DNA of 64,000 bases from Zeimonas sp003577305 (GTDB lineage: Bacteria; Pseudomonadota; Gammaproteobacteria; Burkholderiales; Burkholderiaceae_E): assembly GCA_030263385.1 (NCBI GenBank), contig SZOX01000008.1, positions 1 through 64,000 of the forward strand, given 5' to 3'. A program made the translations under genes and the position numbers. The notes under the pieces are model-generated. The model did no database searches, was not told the origin of the DNA, and was given only the letters and a program-made list of their open reading frames with translations. Positions 46,347-54,376 of the stretch are shown here, piece after piece (positions within the stretch are counted from its first letter, which is position 1; each line of letters starts with the position of its first letter).

Positions 46347-47647
46347 GCGCAGATGTTCTCACAGCCGGCCGCGGCCGACGACCGTGCGGGCGGCGCTCCG
46401 CAGAACGCGAAGTCGACTTCCGGCCGGCGCCCCGCGATCAGGTCGGCGAGCGCCCGGCCGCTGCCGCAGGCCTGCGTCCAGCCGAGGGTTCCGTGTCCGG
46501 TGTTCAGGTACAGGTTGTCGTAGCGGGTCGCGCCGATCCAGGGCAGGTTCGATGGGGTCGCCGGCCGCAGTCCGCTCCAGTAGTCGAGCTGCGAGGTGTC
46601 GCCCGCGCCGGGAAACAGTTGCTCGACCCGGCGCAGGATCGCCGCGCAGCGGTGGTGGTCGAGCGCGCGATCGCGGCGGCCGAGTTCGGCGGTGCCGGCG
46701 ATGCGCAGCCGATCGCCGAGCCGCGAGAACACGAGCTTGTGCTCGTCGTCGGTGAGCGAGACCTCGGGCGCGAGCGCGGCCTCGCGCACCGGCATCGTGA
46801 GCGAGTAGCCCTTGGCGGGATAGATGTTCAGGCGCAGACCGAGCGGCGCGGCGAGCCGCGCGCTGTCGCAGCCCAGCGCGAGCACGTAGCGATCGGCTTC
46901 GAGCCGCAGGTAGCGGCCCTCGGCGTCGATGGCCTCGACCTGTTCGATGCGCCTGCCCGCGGCGCGCAGCGCGGTGACGCGGTGCGCCATCAGGAAGCGC
47001 ACGCCGCATGCGCGGCACCTCGCCGCGAGCTCGCGCGTGAACCGGCACGCGTCGCCCGACTCGTCGGCCTCGGTGTAGGTGGCCCCCACGAGCATCGGCC
47101 GCGCCCGGCGCAACGCCGGCTCGATCGCCACGGCCTCGTCGGCCGAGACGACGCGCCGCGTGCAGCCGAGTTCGCTCATCAGCCGCGCCGGCGCCTGCGC
47201 AGCCTCGAACTCGGCCGCGCTGGTGTAGAAGTGCAGGATGCCGCGGCTGCGCTCGTCGTAGGCGATGCCGGTCTCGCGGCGCAGCGCCTGCAGCGTCGCG
47301 CGGCTGTACAGGCCGAGCCGCACCAGTTGCGCGATGTTGTGGCGTGCGCGCTCGCGCGTGCATTCGCGCAGGAACGCCAGGCCCCAGCGCCACTGCGCGG
47401 GGTCGGGCTGCAACCGGAACAGCAGCGGTGCGTCGCGCCGGCCCACCCAGCGCAGGATCTTCATCGGCGCGGCCGGGTTGGCCCAGGGCTCGGCATGGCT
47501 CACCGAGATCTGGCCGCCGTTGGCGAAACTGGTCTCGGCTGCCGGTTCGTTCTGCCGGTCGACCACGCTGACCTCGAAACCGAGCCGGCTCAGGAACCAG
47601 GCGCTGGCCACGCCGACCACGCCGGCGCCGAGCACGAGGACTCTCAT
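46343..47647 (-). CDS. dadA: D-amino acid dehydrogenase small subunit-like FAD protein
   Basis: 434 residues. It starts MRVLVLGAGVVGVASAWFLS, the FAD site, with FANGGQISVSHAEPWANP and LLFRLQPDPAQWRWGLAFL typical of DadA. The C-terminal block is LYLNTGHGTLGWTQACGSGR. It oxidatively deaminates D-amino acids at the inner membrane, passing electrons to quinone. It is the first gene of a pair with the MBL hydrolase. No racemase (dadX) is adjacent. Confidence 0.92.
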   Translation of the reverse strand: MRVLVLGAGVVGVASAWFLSRLGFEVSVVDRQNEPAAETSFANGGQISVSHAEPWANPAAPMKILRWVGRRDAPLLFRLQPDPAQWRWGLAFLRECTRERARHNIAQLVRLGLYSRATLQALRRETGIAYDERSRGILHFYTSAAEFEAAQAPARLMSELGCTRRVVSADEAVAIEPALRRARPMLVGATYTEADESGDACRFTRELAARCRACGVRFLMAHRVTALRAAGRRIEQVEAIDAEGRYLRLEADRYVLALGCDSARLAAPLGLRLNIYPAKGYSLTMPVREAALAPEVSLTDDEHKLVFSRLGDRLRIAGTAELGRRDRALDHHRCAAILRRVEQLFPGAGDTSQLDYWSGLRPATPSNLPWIGATRYDNLYLNTGHGTLGWTQACGSGRALADLIAGRRPEVDFAFCGAPPARSSAAAGCENICA

Positions 47648-47711
47648 CGCGGCGATCCGGCGGGCCCGGTCGGGATCGGGGCGCTCGCGTGCACACGCTC
47701 GCGGCGGCGGC

Positions 47712-48356
47712 TCATGTGAGCGCCTGGATCGCCGCCTCGTAGCGCTCGGCGGCCTCCTTGCGGTTCTGCGCGGTCACGCCGAGGTCGCGCAGCAGGCCGT
47801 TGTTCAGGCCGTAGATCCAGCCGTGCACCGACAGCGCCTGTCCGCGATCCCAGGCGTCGCGCACGATCGTCGACTGGCAGACGTTGTGCACCTGCTCGAT
47901 CACGTTCAGCTCGCACAGCCGGTCGATCTGGTGCGACTCGTGGTACAGCGCCCGGATGCGCGCCTCGTGCCGTTCGTAGACGTCCTTCACGTGGCCGATC
48001 CAGTGGTCGGCCAGCCCGATGCGTTCGCCGCGCAGCGCCACGCGCACGCCGCCGCAGCCGTAGTGGCCCACCACCATCAGGTGCTCCACTTTCAGCAGGT
48101 CGATCGCGAACTGCATCACCGACAGGCAGTTCAGGTCGGTGTGCACCACCACGTTGGCCACGTTGCGATGCACGAACACTTCGCCCGGCGGCAGCCCGAT
48201 GATCTCGTTGGCCGGCACGCGACTGTCGGCGCAGCCGATCCACAGGTAGCGCGGCGATTGTTGCTGCGACAGCCGCTCGAAGAACTGCGGATCGTCGTGG
48301 CGGACCCGCTCGGACCAGGCCTTGTTGCTGTCGAAGAGGTGCTGGAGGACGCGCAT
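47712..48356 (-). CDS. can: Beta-class carbonic anhydrase
   Basis: 214 residues from ATG 48356. Zinc ligands are seen in CADSRVP and in GHYGCGGVRVAL (His and Cys); the start is LQHLFDSNKAWSERV. It interconverts CO2 and bicarbonate in the cytosol. It is divergent from the NnrU gene across 78 bases. No strong Shine-Dalgarno is visible. Confidence 0.95.
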   Translation of the reverse strand: MRVLQHLFDSNKAWSERVRHDDPQFFERLSQQQSPRYLWIGCADSRVPANEIIGLPPGEVFVHRNVANVVVHTDLNCLSVMQFAIDLLKVEHLMVVGHYGCGGVRVALRGERIGLADHWIGHVKDVYERHEARIRALYHESHQIDRLCELNVIEQVHNVCQSTIVRDAWDRGQALSVHGWIYGLNNGLLRDLGVTAQNRKEAAERYEAAIQALT

Positions 48357-48434
48357 GACGCGGATTTTCCCACGGCGGCGACGCGCGCGGAAAACCTTCG
48401 GGACGGGCGCGTGTTTCGCATACACTCGGCAACC

Positions 48435-49013
48435 ATGACCGCGCTGATCCTCGGACTGATCCTGTTCCTCGGCACCCACTCGGTGCGCATCGTGGCGGGC
48501 GGCTGGCGCGATGCGCGCGTGGCCGCGATCGGCGAGGGCGCCTGGAAGGGCCTGTATTCCCTGGCCTCGCTGGCCGGCCTCGTGCTGATCGTCTGGGGCT
48601 TCGGGCTCGCCCGCGCCGCGCCGCTCGAGTTGTGGCAGCCGCCGGCCTGGGGTCGTCATGCGGCATCGCTCTTCACGCTGCTGTCGTTCGTGCTGATCGT
48701 GGCCGCCTACGTGCCGCGCAGCCGCATCCGTGCGTTGGTCGGGCACCCGATGGTCGCGGGCGTGAAGCTCTGGGCTTTCGCGCATCTGCTGTCCAACGGC
48801 AGCCTGGCCGACCTGGTGCTGTTCGGCGCCTTCCTCGCCTGGTCGATCGTCGCTTTCGCGGCGCTGCGGCGGCGCGACCGCGCGGCTGGCGCAAAGCGTG
48901 GCGCCGGCGCGCTCGGCAACGACCTCACTTCGGTGGTGCTCGGGGTGCTCGCCTGGTTCGTGTTCGCGCTGTACCTGCACGGCCCGCTGATCGGCGTACG
49001 GCCGTTCGCGTGA
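48435..49013 (+). CDS. NnrU family integral membrane protein
   Basis: 192 residues with about five membrane helices. Family marks are FLGTHSVRIVAGGWRDA, GAWKGLYSLASLAGLVLIVWG and HPMVAGVKLWAFAHLLSNGS. NnrU-type proteins are linked to nitric-oxide/denitrification loci, but many lack that context, as here. TACACT at 48421-48426 is a likely -10 only 8 bases before the ATG, with no Shine-Dalgarno, so the mRNA may be leaderless. Confidence 0.88.
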   Translation: MTALILGLILFLGTHSVRIVAGGWRDARVAAIGEGAWKGLYSLASLAGLVLIVWGFGLARAAPLELWQPPAWGRHAASLFTLLSFVLIVAAYVPRSRIRALVGHPMVAGVKLWAFAHLLSNGSLADLVLFGAFLAWSIVAFAALRRRDRAAGAKRGAGALGNDLTSVVLGVLAWFVFALYLHGPLIGVRPFA

Positions 49014-49068
49014 ACGGGGCGATGGCGGGGGCGTCGAGCCGACGCCTGCGGCCGATGCCTCCGGTCGA

Positions 49069-49107
49069 TTGACCGCCACCCGCCCAGGTGTTACCTTGTT
49101 GACACCT
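49069..49107 (+). promoter_or_regulatory. Promoter/operator of the ParDE-like operon
   Basis: TTGACC (49069-49074) and TACCTT (49092-49097) are spaced 17 bases, a plausible sigma-70 pair. AGGTGT (49086-49091) and ACACCT (49102-49107) form a perfect 6-base inverted repeat that straddles the -10. This is the layout expected for autorepression by a ribbon-helix-helix antitoxin. Confidence 0.55.
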
Positions 49108-49129
49108 CATTGCGACGGTCTCGCGCGTC

Positions 49130-49450
49130 ATGTCCACCACCACGCTGAAGCTCCCGGCCGATCTCAGGGCGCGCATCGCCCCGCTAGCCGCCGCTGCGGG
49201 AAAGACGCCGCATGCCTGGATGGTCGAAGCCTTGCAGGCACAGGTGGTGCTGGCCGATCTGCGGCAGGCGTTCATCCACGAAGCGCGCGATAGCGCGGCG
49301 GAGATCGACGCCGGCGGCCCCGTCTTTGCCATGGACGAGGTGGCTGCATACCTTCGCTCGAGGCTTGCCGGCAGCCGAACGAAGGCTCCTGCGCCGGTGT
49401 CCGAAGCGGCCGCGAAAGCCGGCAAACGTGCACGGCCGGCGCGCGGCTGA
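49130..49450 (+). CDS. Ribbon-helix-helix antitoxin (ParD/CopG-like)
   Basis: 106 residues. The N-terminal STTTLKLPADLRARIAPLAA with GKTPHAWMVEALQAQ is a ribbon-helix-helix domain. The middle (DSAAEIDAGGPVFAMDEVAAYL) probably binds the toxin. The tail is Ala/Lys-rich and disordered. It lies 26 bases before a RelE/ParE-type toxin gene. Confidence 0.85.
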   Translation: MSTTTLKLPADLRARIAPLAAAAGKTPHAWMVEALQAQVVLADLRQAFIHEARDSAAEIDAGGPVFAMDEVAAYLRSRLAGSRTKAPAPVSEAAAKAGKRARPARG

Positions 49451-49476
49451 CCCTGGCCTCGTCCGGGGCCGACCCC

Positions 49477-49767
49477 ATGACACAGGTCGTGATGAGCGCT
49501 CGCGCGCTCGCCGATCTGGAGCGCATCGCCGATTTCCTGCGCGAGGCACCAGCAGGTAACCCCGGCGAGGCGCTGGAAGCGATCCTCGACGCGCTGACCG
49601 TGTTGGAGCGCCACCCGCAGATCGGTCGGCCCGTCGATGCGGCCCTGCGCGAGCTGGTCATCGGCCGTGGCAGAAGCGGCTACGTCGCCCTGTACCGTCA
49701 TGGGCTCGGCGCCGACCGCGTCGAAGTATTGCCGGTGCGTCACCAGCGGGAGGCGGGCTTCGGCTGA
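49477..49767 (+). CDS. RelE/ParE-family toxin
   Basis: 96 residues. The fold marks are SARALADLERIADFL, an LERHPQIGRPVD loop, and RELVIGRGRSGYVALYRHGL followed by DRVEVLPVRHQREAGF. ParE toxins poison gyrase, RelE toxins cut mRNA; the sequence alone does not decide. It follows its antitoxin in one operon. Confidence 0.86.
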   Translation: MTQVVMSARALADLERIADFLREAPAGNPGEALEAILDALTVLERHPQIGRPVDAALRELVIGRGRSGYVALYRHGLGADRVEVLPVRHQREAGFG

Positions 49768-49824
49768 CGCGGCGGCCGCCCGGCCTCCCGCCCGCCGTTG
49801 CGTAATTCACCGCAGTCGGTGGCG

Positions 49825-49836
49825 GATTGCATTTTT
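49825..49836. promoter_or_regulatory. Candidate enhancer element upstream of the first sigma-54 promoter
   Basis: GATTGCATTTTT lies about 65 bases before the -24 element of the tusA promoter. A similar GATTGCAAATT occurs before the second sigma-54 promoter at 55591, with another GATTGC at 55606. Sigma-54 activators bind such upstream sites; the match is short and binding is only suggested. Confidence 0.25.
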
Positions 49837-49897
49837 CACTTCTCGCCCGCCCCGGCGTTCTCCGGCAAGCGATTGTTTCTCAAGGGGGTTTCCGTGT

Positions 49898-49912
49898 TGG
49901 CACGCTGCCTGC
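49898..49912 (+). promoter_or_regulatory. Sigma-54 promoter upstream of tusA-yedE operon
   Basis: TGGCACGCTGCCTGC has the invariant GG (49899-49900) and GC (49911-49912) exactly 10 bases apart and the consensus TGGCAC at -24. Transcription would begin near 49924, about 30 bases before the tusA-like ATG. A sigma-54-dependent regulator is encoded at the far end of the same cluster. Confidence 0.8.
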
Positions 49913-49954
49913 TTGTAGCCCTGCGTCGAACTGCGGAAAGCGAAGGGATGAGCC

Positions 49955-50272
49955 ATGGGCTGGTTTGACCGCCTCCTGTGGAGGCGGCCCAATCCCCCGG
50001 TTTCCGTGTTGCGGATCGTCGATCTGCCGGGCCGGGGCACGGTGGCCGTGGCCCGGTCGATCGACTGCCTGGGCGAGATGTGCCCGCGCCCGCAACTGCT
50101 GACCGTCAAGGTCGTCGGCGAGATTGGCGTGGGGGAGGTCGTCGAAGTGCTCACTGACAACGCGGCGGCGGCCGAAGGGTTTCCGGCGCTGGCGATGAAG
50201 CTCGACTGCGAGCACCTGGCGAGCGTTCGCGAAACCGGGCACTGGCGCATCTACCTGCGCCGCAGCGCCTGA
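49955..50272 (+). CDS. TusA-family sulfur-carrier protein
   Basis: 105 residues. The TusA/SirA fold has its carrier cysteine in CLGEMCPRPQLLTVKVVGEI, with VGEVVEVLTDNAAAAEGFPAL. An N-terminal basic stretch (WFDRLLWRRPNPPV) of about 20 residues is extra. TusA proteins carry sulfane sulfur, and in some systems selenium, as a persulfide. It is the first gene after the sigma-54 promoter and lies 40 bases before a YedE-type transporter. Confidence 0.88.
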   Translation: MGWFDRLLWRRPNPPVSVLRIVDLPGRGTVAVARSIDCLGEMCPRPQLLTVKVVGEIGVGEVVEVLTDNAAAAEGFPALAMKLDCEHLASVRETGHWRIYLRRSA

Positions 50273-50312
50273 GCGCGGACGGGCGCGGCGTGCGCACGCA
50301 CTGGAAGAGGAG

Positions 50313-51752
50313 ATGGTGAACATGCAGACGCAGGACGCCGGCGAACTTCGTCGACGCGCGAATCGCCGGGCGCTCGGGGTCGTGGCGCTGGTGGTGCTCG
50401 GCTCGGCATGGGCGCTGTCGATCGACACGCGCTTCGTCTACCTGCTCGTCTATGCGTGGTTCGGCCTCGCCTACGGTGCGCTGCTCCAGTACGGGCGCTT
50501 CTGCATGGCCTCGGCGGTGCGCGACCTGTTCGCGGTGGGCGTGCCGCGGATGGCGGTCGGGATGATGATCGCGGTCGCGTTGTACGCGCTGGTCGCGGCG
50601 ATCGTGACGCTGAGCGGGTTCAGCACGTTCCACCCGAACGTGCTCGGCTGGCACGTGCTCGTCGGCGGCGCGATCTTCGGATTCGGGATCGTCTTCACCG
50701 GAGGCTGTGCGTCCGGGTCGCTCTACAAGGCCGGCGAAGGCAACCTGAACGCGATGCTGGTGATCGTGGCGATCTCGTTTTCGCAGGCGATCGTGGTGAG
50801 CGCGAGCGGCTGGTGGGACTCGCTGGTCCCGTCCTCGTGGGTGGCCTCGGCCGCCGCGAAGGACATGCCCGCGGAGTTGAGCGTCACCCGCGGCTGGTTC
50901 GACATCTTCACCGCGGGCCACATCTGGGACCTGAAGGGCACCACCACCGCCGAGGCGCTGGGTGCCGGCGCCACGCCGGCCGGCATCCTGCTCGCCAACA
51001 CGCTGCTCACCGCGATCATCCCGGTGGCGGTGATCCTTCTCGTGCTCTACCTGCGCTACTACCGCAAGGGCTACATGCGCCGCGCGAAGAAGACCGCGCC
51101 TTCGTTCGCCGACGAGCTGACCGGCATCTGGTCGATGTTCACTTCGTCGAAGAACACCGCGATCGCGGGCGTCGGGCTCGGCGTGCTCGCCGGCCTTCAC
51201 ATGTGGGTCACCGGCGCGCTGCGCAACCACTACGAGATCTTCAACTTCGGCGAACTGCTGGCGGCGATGGGCTACACCAGCGGCCTGTCGATCCAGGAGA
51301 CGGTGTTCGACCCCGGCTACTGGTACATCACCACCCAGGAAGCCCAGTGGGGCGGCTGGCTGCTGAACAAGCTCGGCCTGATGGGCGCCGACAACATCTA
51401 CTTCGGCCTCGACAACGGCCTGCCCAACCCGTTGTTGAACGCGCCCGGGTTCATGTCGATCGGCATCATCCTGGGCGCCGCGGCGATGGCACTGTCCCGG
51501 CGCGAATTCAAGTGGAAGTTCCCGAACCTCGAATCGGCGGTGTTCGCGCTGGCCGGCGGCACGCTGATGGGCATCGGCGCGCGCATCGGCATGGGCTGCA
51601 ACATCGGCGCCTTCTTCGCCACGGTGACCAACGGCGACCCGAGCGGCTGGGTGTTCCTGCTCGGCATGGCCGCGGGTGCCTGGGTCGGCGTCAAGGCGTT
51701 CGCGTGGTGGATGGAATGGAGCGCGGCGCGCAACGAGGCGTCGGCGCTCTGA
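50313..51752 (+). CDS. YeeE/YedE-family membrane transporter
   Basis: 479 residues with about ten to twelve membrane helices in two related halves. Each half carries a cysteine signature: YGRFCMASAVRDLF with FTGGCASGSLYKAGEG, then GARIGMGCNIGAFFATV. Family members import thiosulfate (TsuA) and, in genomes with selenium traits, are proposed selenium transporters. It is flanked on both sides by TusA-like genes, which would accept the imported chalcogen. Confidence 0.92.
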   Translation: MVNMQTQDAGELRRRANRRALGVVALVVLGSAWALSIDTRFVYLLVYAWFGLAYGALLQYGRFCMASAVRDLFAVGVPRMAVGMMIAVALYALVAAIVTLSGFSTFHPNVLGWHVLVGGAIFGFGIVFTGGCASGSLYKAGEGNLNAMLVIVAISFSQAIVVSASGWWDSLVPSSWVASAAAKDMPAELSVTRGWFDIFTAGHIWDLKGTTTAEALGAGATPAGILLANTLLTAIIPVAVILLVLYLRYYRKGYMRRAKKTAPSFADELTGIWSMFTSSKNTAIAGVGLGVLAGLHMWVTGALRNHYEIFNFGELLAAMGYTSGLSIQETVFDPGYWYITTQEAQWGGWLLNKLGLMGADNIYFGLDNGLPNPLLNAPGFMSIGIILGAAAMALSRREFKWKFPNLESAVFALAGGTLMGIGARIGMGCNIGAFFATVTNGDPSGWVFLLGMAAGAWVGVKAFAWWMEWSAARNEASAL

Positions 51753-51788
51753 AGCCGCGCGCCTGCTGAACGAGAAAGGAGATCGGCG

Positions 51789-52040
51789 ATGGCAATGACT
51801 TTCGACCGGGTCGGCGACCACGAGTGGAAGCTCGACGTCTGCGGCTACACCTGCCCGCATCCGCAGATGTACACGAAGAAGGCCCTGCAGAAGATGGCGA
51901 GCGGCGACGTGCTCACCGTGCTGTTCGACAACCCCTCGTCGGGCGAGTCGATCATGGCGATGTGCGAGACCGAAGGCGACGAACTGATCGATCGCCGCGA
52001 AGACGCTGGCTCGTTCGCGTGGAAGATCCGCAAGGCCTGA
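51789..52040 (+). CDS. TusA-family sulfur-carrier protein (second copy)
   Basis: 83 residues. The CPxP motif is in LDVCGYTCPHPQMYTKKALQ, with MASGDVLTVLFDNPSSGESI. It lies 36 bases after yedE and 3 bases before a DsrE-like gene, with AGGAG upstream. TusA plus DsrE in tandem resembles a split form of the selenium-metabolism protein YedF, in which these two domains are fused. Confidence 0.9.
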   Translation: MAMTFDRVGDHEWKLDVCGYTCPHPQMYTKKALQKMASGDVLTVLFDNPSSGESIMAMCETEGDELIDRREDAGSFAWKIRKA

Positions 52041-52043
52041 GCG

Positions 52044-52355
52044 ATGCGCCTCGGAATCGTGATCACCGACGAAGCATTCGCCGCGCACGCGAGCGGGCTG
52101 CTCGACGCCGCGTTCGCGCGCGGCTGGCAGGCGCAGTGCTTCCTCACCGACACCGGCGTGAACCTGCTCGCCGACGCCGCGTTCCTCGAGCGCGCGCGTG
52201 CGCGACCGGGCACGGTTTCGGTCTGCGAACACAGTGTCGAGCTCTACGCGGCGGGGCGTTTCGGGCGCGAGCAGCTCGCGGGGCCGATCGTCTTCGGCGG
52301 CCAGTACCAGAACGCCCAGCTCGCGCACGCGTGCGACCGGGTGCTGGTGTTCTGA
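52044..52355 (+). CDS. DsrE/TusD-like small sulfurtransferase
   Basis: 103 residues. MRLGIVITDEAFAAHASGLL forms the first strand and helix, and QCFLTDTGVNLL the second strand and loop. A candidate active cysteine sits in VSVCEHSVELYA, and the end GGQYQNAQLAHACDRVLVF fits the alpha/beta DsrE fold. It would exchange persulfide (or selenopersulfide) with the TusA protein encoded just upstream. The family call rests on pattern only. Confidence 0.65.
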   Translation: MRLGIVITDEAFAAHASGLLDAAFARGWQAQCFLTDTGVNLLADAAFLERARARPGTVSVCEHSVELYAAGRFGREQLAGPIVFGGQYQNAQLAHACDRVLVF

Positions 52356-52365
52356 GAGACGGCGC

Positions 52366-52623
52366 ATGGCGGAACCGAAACGCATCCTGATGGTCGCGGC
52401 GCGCAACAAGGCGGAGGCCCTGAGAATGGCCGCCGGCCTGATGCTGCTCGACGATCGCATCGAAGTGGCGGTGTGGGGCGCGATGCCGTCGGGGCCTGCG
52501 ATCGACGAGCAGCTCGAGGCGCTCGATTTCGCCGAGGTGCCGGTTGCCGGCCTCGGCGAAGCCGGCCGCGCGGCGCAGCTCGCCGCGCGCATTCTCGACA
52601 GCGACGTGGTGTATTGGGTATGA
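52366..52623 (+). CDS. Small DsrE-superfamily-like protein
   Basis: 85 residues. KRILMVAARNKAEALRMAAG and RIEVAVWG suggest a small alpha/beta fold related to DsrE/TusC/TusB; the ending is ILDSDVVYWV. There is no cysteine at all, so it would be structural and not a sulfur carrier. Its stop overlaps the next start (ATGA), and it follows the DsrE-like gene by 10 bases. Confidence 0.5.
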   Translation: MAEPKRILMVAARNKAEALRMAAGLMLLDDRIEVAVWGAMPSGPAIDEQLEALDFAEVPVAGLGEAGRAAQLAARILDSDVVYWV

Positions 52624-52823
52624 GCGTGAGCGCGGGCAGGCGGGTGGTTCTGGTCAGGCCGGCGGGCGTGCCCGCGGTCGACGGGCTGGTCGAGGCGTTG
52701 CGCGAAGCGGGAGCGCAGGTGCGCGAGCTCGAGCTCGCGCCCTCGGGCGACTTCGCGGCGCTGCTCGATGCGCTGGAAGAAGGATTCATGCCGGTCGTGC
52801 TGAAGGCGCCGGCAGCCGGATGA
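52620..52823 (+). CDS. Small cytosolic protein in the chalcogen cluster, unknown function
   Basis: 67 residues, cysteine-free. GRRVVLVRPAGVPAVDGLVE gives a strand-helix start and FAALLDALEEGFMPVVLKA an end. ATGA overlap with the preceding gene shows translational coupling. I do not recognise a family. By position it belongs with the DsrE-like neighbours as part of a small complex. Confidence 0.55.
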   Translation: MSVSAGRRVVLVRPAGVPAVDGLVEALREAGAQVRELELAPSGDFAALLDALEEGFMPVVLKAPAAG

Positions 52824-52878
52824 TCGATCGGCCCCCGGAGCGGACGGCCGAAGGACGAACTACGAGGAGGGACACCGG

Positions 52879-54357
52879 ATGAGGACGCGAACGAAGACTC
52901 TGGGCGGGGCGCTCGTGCTCGGCCTTCTGCTGGGCCTGCAGGGTTGCGGCAGCGGCAGCGAAGACAAGACCGCCGTGGCGACCAAGCTGGTGGTCAACTC
53001 GCCGGCGGCGATCGCGCAGGAGTCGGCCGACGACTACGACGACAACGTCAACGGCGTGATCTCCGGTGCCACGCTCAAGCGCTGGATCGACGACTGGCCC
53101 GCCAACCGTCCCGCCGGCATCAGCGGCAAGCTGGTGATCCTGCAGGTCACCGCGGGTCCGGCCGGTTTCGAGTACCTGAAGTCCAACGGCACCAACGTGT
53201 TCACCTATCTCGAAGGCGGCTGGACGCAGGTGCGCACGAACGGCGTCATCGAGACGATCCAGATGGTGCTCGACGGATCGGGCGTGGACGCACTGCTCAA
53301 GAAATACAACATCGATCCGCGCAACGACATGATCGTCTGCGCCCAGGGCACCGCGAGCCCGGGCAACGTGATGGCCCAGGGCCGCTGCTGGTACACGCTG
53401 CGCTACTGGGGCGTCGACAAGGCAAACCTGGCGCTGTTGAACGGCAGCAACCAGTGGAACGGCAGCGGCGGCGCATTGCAGCCGGCGGCGAGCTACTTCC
53501 AGGCTGCTGCGAACACCGCGCCGAACAGCGGCACGATCTCGGTGAAGCAGCTTTCGGTGGACAATACGCAGTTGCAGGCCACCATGGCGGACATGCTGAA
53601 GATCCTGCCGTCGAGCGACCTGAACCAGCGCACCGACGGCGTGTTCATCTGGGACGCGCGCGACGCCGGCCAGTTCAGCGCGGGCGAGTACCTCGAGGGC
53701 GGCAGCGCCAATGCGGCCAACTGCACCTCGCTCACCGCGGGCGTGCCGTACTGCACGGCGAACGTGTCGTTCAACTACATGTCGACTTTCCAGAACAGCG
53801 GCGCGCGCCAGGGACACCCGTGGGGCGCGCTGCAGCTGAACTACGTCAACCTGCTCGACAGCACCAAAGGGTTCAGCTGGAAGCCCAAGGCCGCGCTGAA
53901 AGCCTACCTCGACGGCGAACTCGACGCGAACGGCTACGGCTTCCTCGATGCGAGCTACCGGCTCGTCGGCCAGGGCAACGCGTACCAGCCCGGTGATACG
54001 ATCTACACCTATTGCGAAACCACCTTCCGCGCGATGATCACCGGCGTGGCCACCGCGGTCGTCCTCGGCCTGCCCACGCGCTTCTACGACGGGGCCATGG
54101 TCGAATGGAACTCGCTCTCGTACATCAAGGACAGGAACGGCAACGATCTGTTGCCGGCCGACTCTCCCTGGCGCACCGACAAGCGATCGTTCTACCGCGC
54201 GGCGAGCAGCAGCGCGCTCGTGGCTCCGCGCAACGTGACCAATCCCTACGCCCGTTCCGCCGACGCGATCGTGCGCGCCGACTCGGCCTACAAGACCGGC
54301 GAGTCGGTGAGCGTGGGCGGCGGCGCCGGAGCGCCGAGCAACCCCTGCGGCGGCTGA
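52879..54357 (+). CDS. Tandem rhodanese-like lipoprotein (ExtH-like)
   Basis: 492 residues with GAGGAGGG upstream. A lipobox LGLQGC (Cys at residue 23) marks an outer- or inner-membrane lipoprotein. Two rhodanese-like domains follow. The first (SGATLKRWIDDWP, NVFTYLEGGW, Cys near residue 154) is divergent. The second has GVFIWDARDAGQFSAGEYLEGG and an active-site cysteine at residue 379 in YTYCETTFRAMITG (CxxxxR loop). The C-terminus is Ser/Gly-rich. An exported rhodanese beside a porin and multiheme cytochromes resembles ExtH of the Geobacter selenite/tellurite-linked Ext loci; that name is an inference. Confidence 0.75.
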   Translation: MRTRTKTLGGALVLGLLLGLQGCGSGSEDKTAVATKLVVNSPAAIAQESADDYDDNVNGVISGATLKRWIDDWPANRPAGISGKLVILQVTAGPAGFEYLKSNGTNVFTYLEGGWTQVRTNGVIETIQMVLDGSGVDALLKKYNIDPRNDMIVCAQGTASPGNVMAQGRCWYTLRYWGVDKANLALLNGSNQWNGSGGALQPAASYFQAAANTAPNSGTISVKQLSVDNTQLQATMADMLKILPSSDLNQRTDGVFIWDARDAGQFSAGEYLEGGSANAANCTSLTAGVPYCTANVSFNYMSTFQNSGARQGHPWGALQLNYVNLLDSTKGFSWKPKAALKAYLDGELDANGYGFLDASYRLVGQGNAYQPGDTIYTYCETTFRAMITGVATAVVLGLPTRFYDGAMVEWNSLSYIKDRNGNDLLPADSPWRTDKRSFYRAASSSALVAPRNVTNPYARSADAIVRADSAYKTGESVSVGGGAGAPSNPCGG

Positions 54358-54376
54358 GCCGCGCCGGCCGGTCGCT

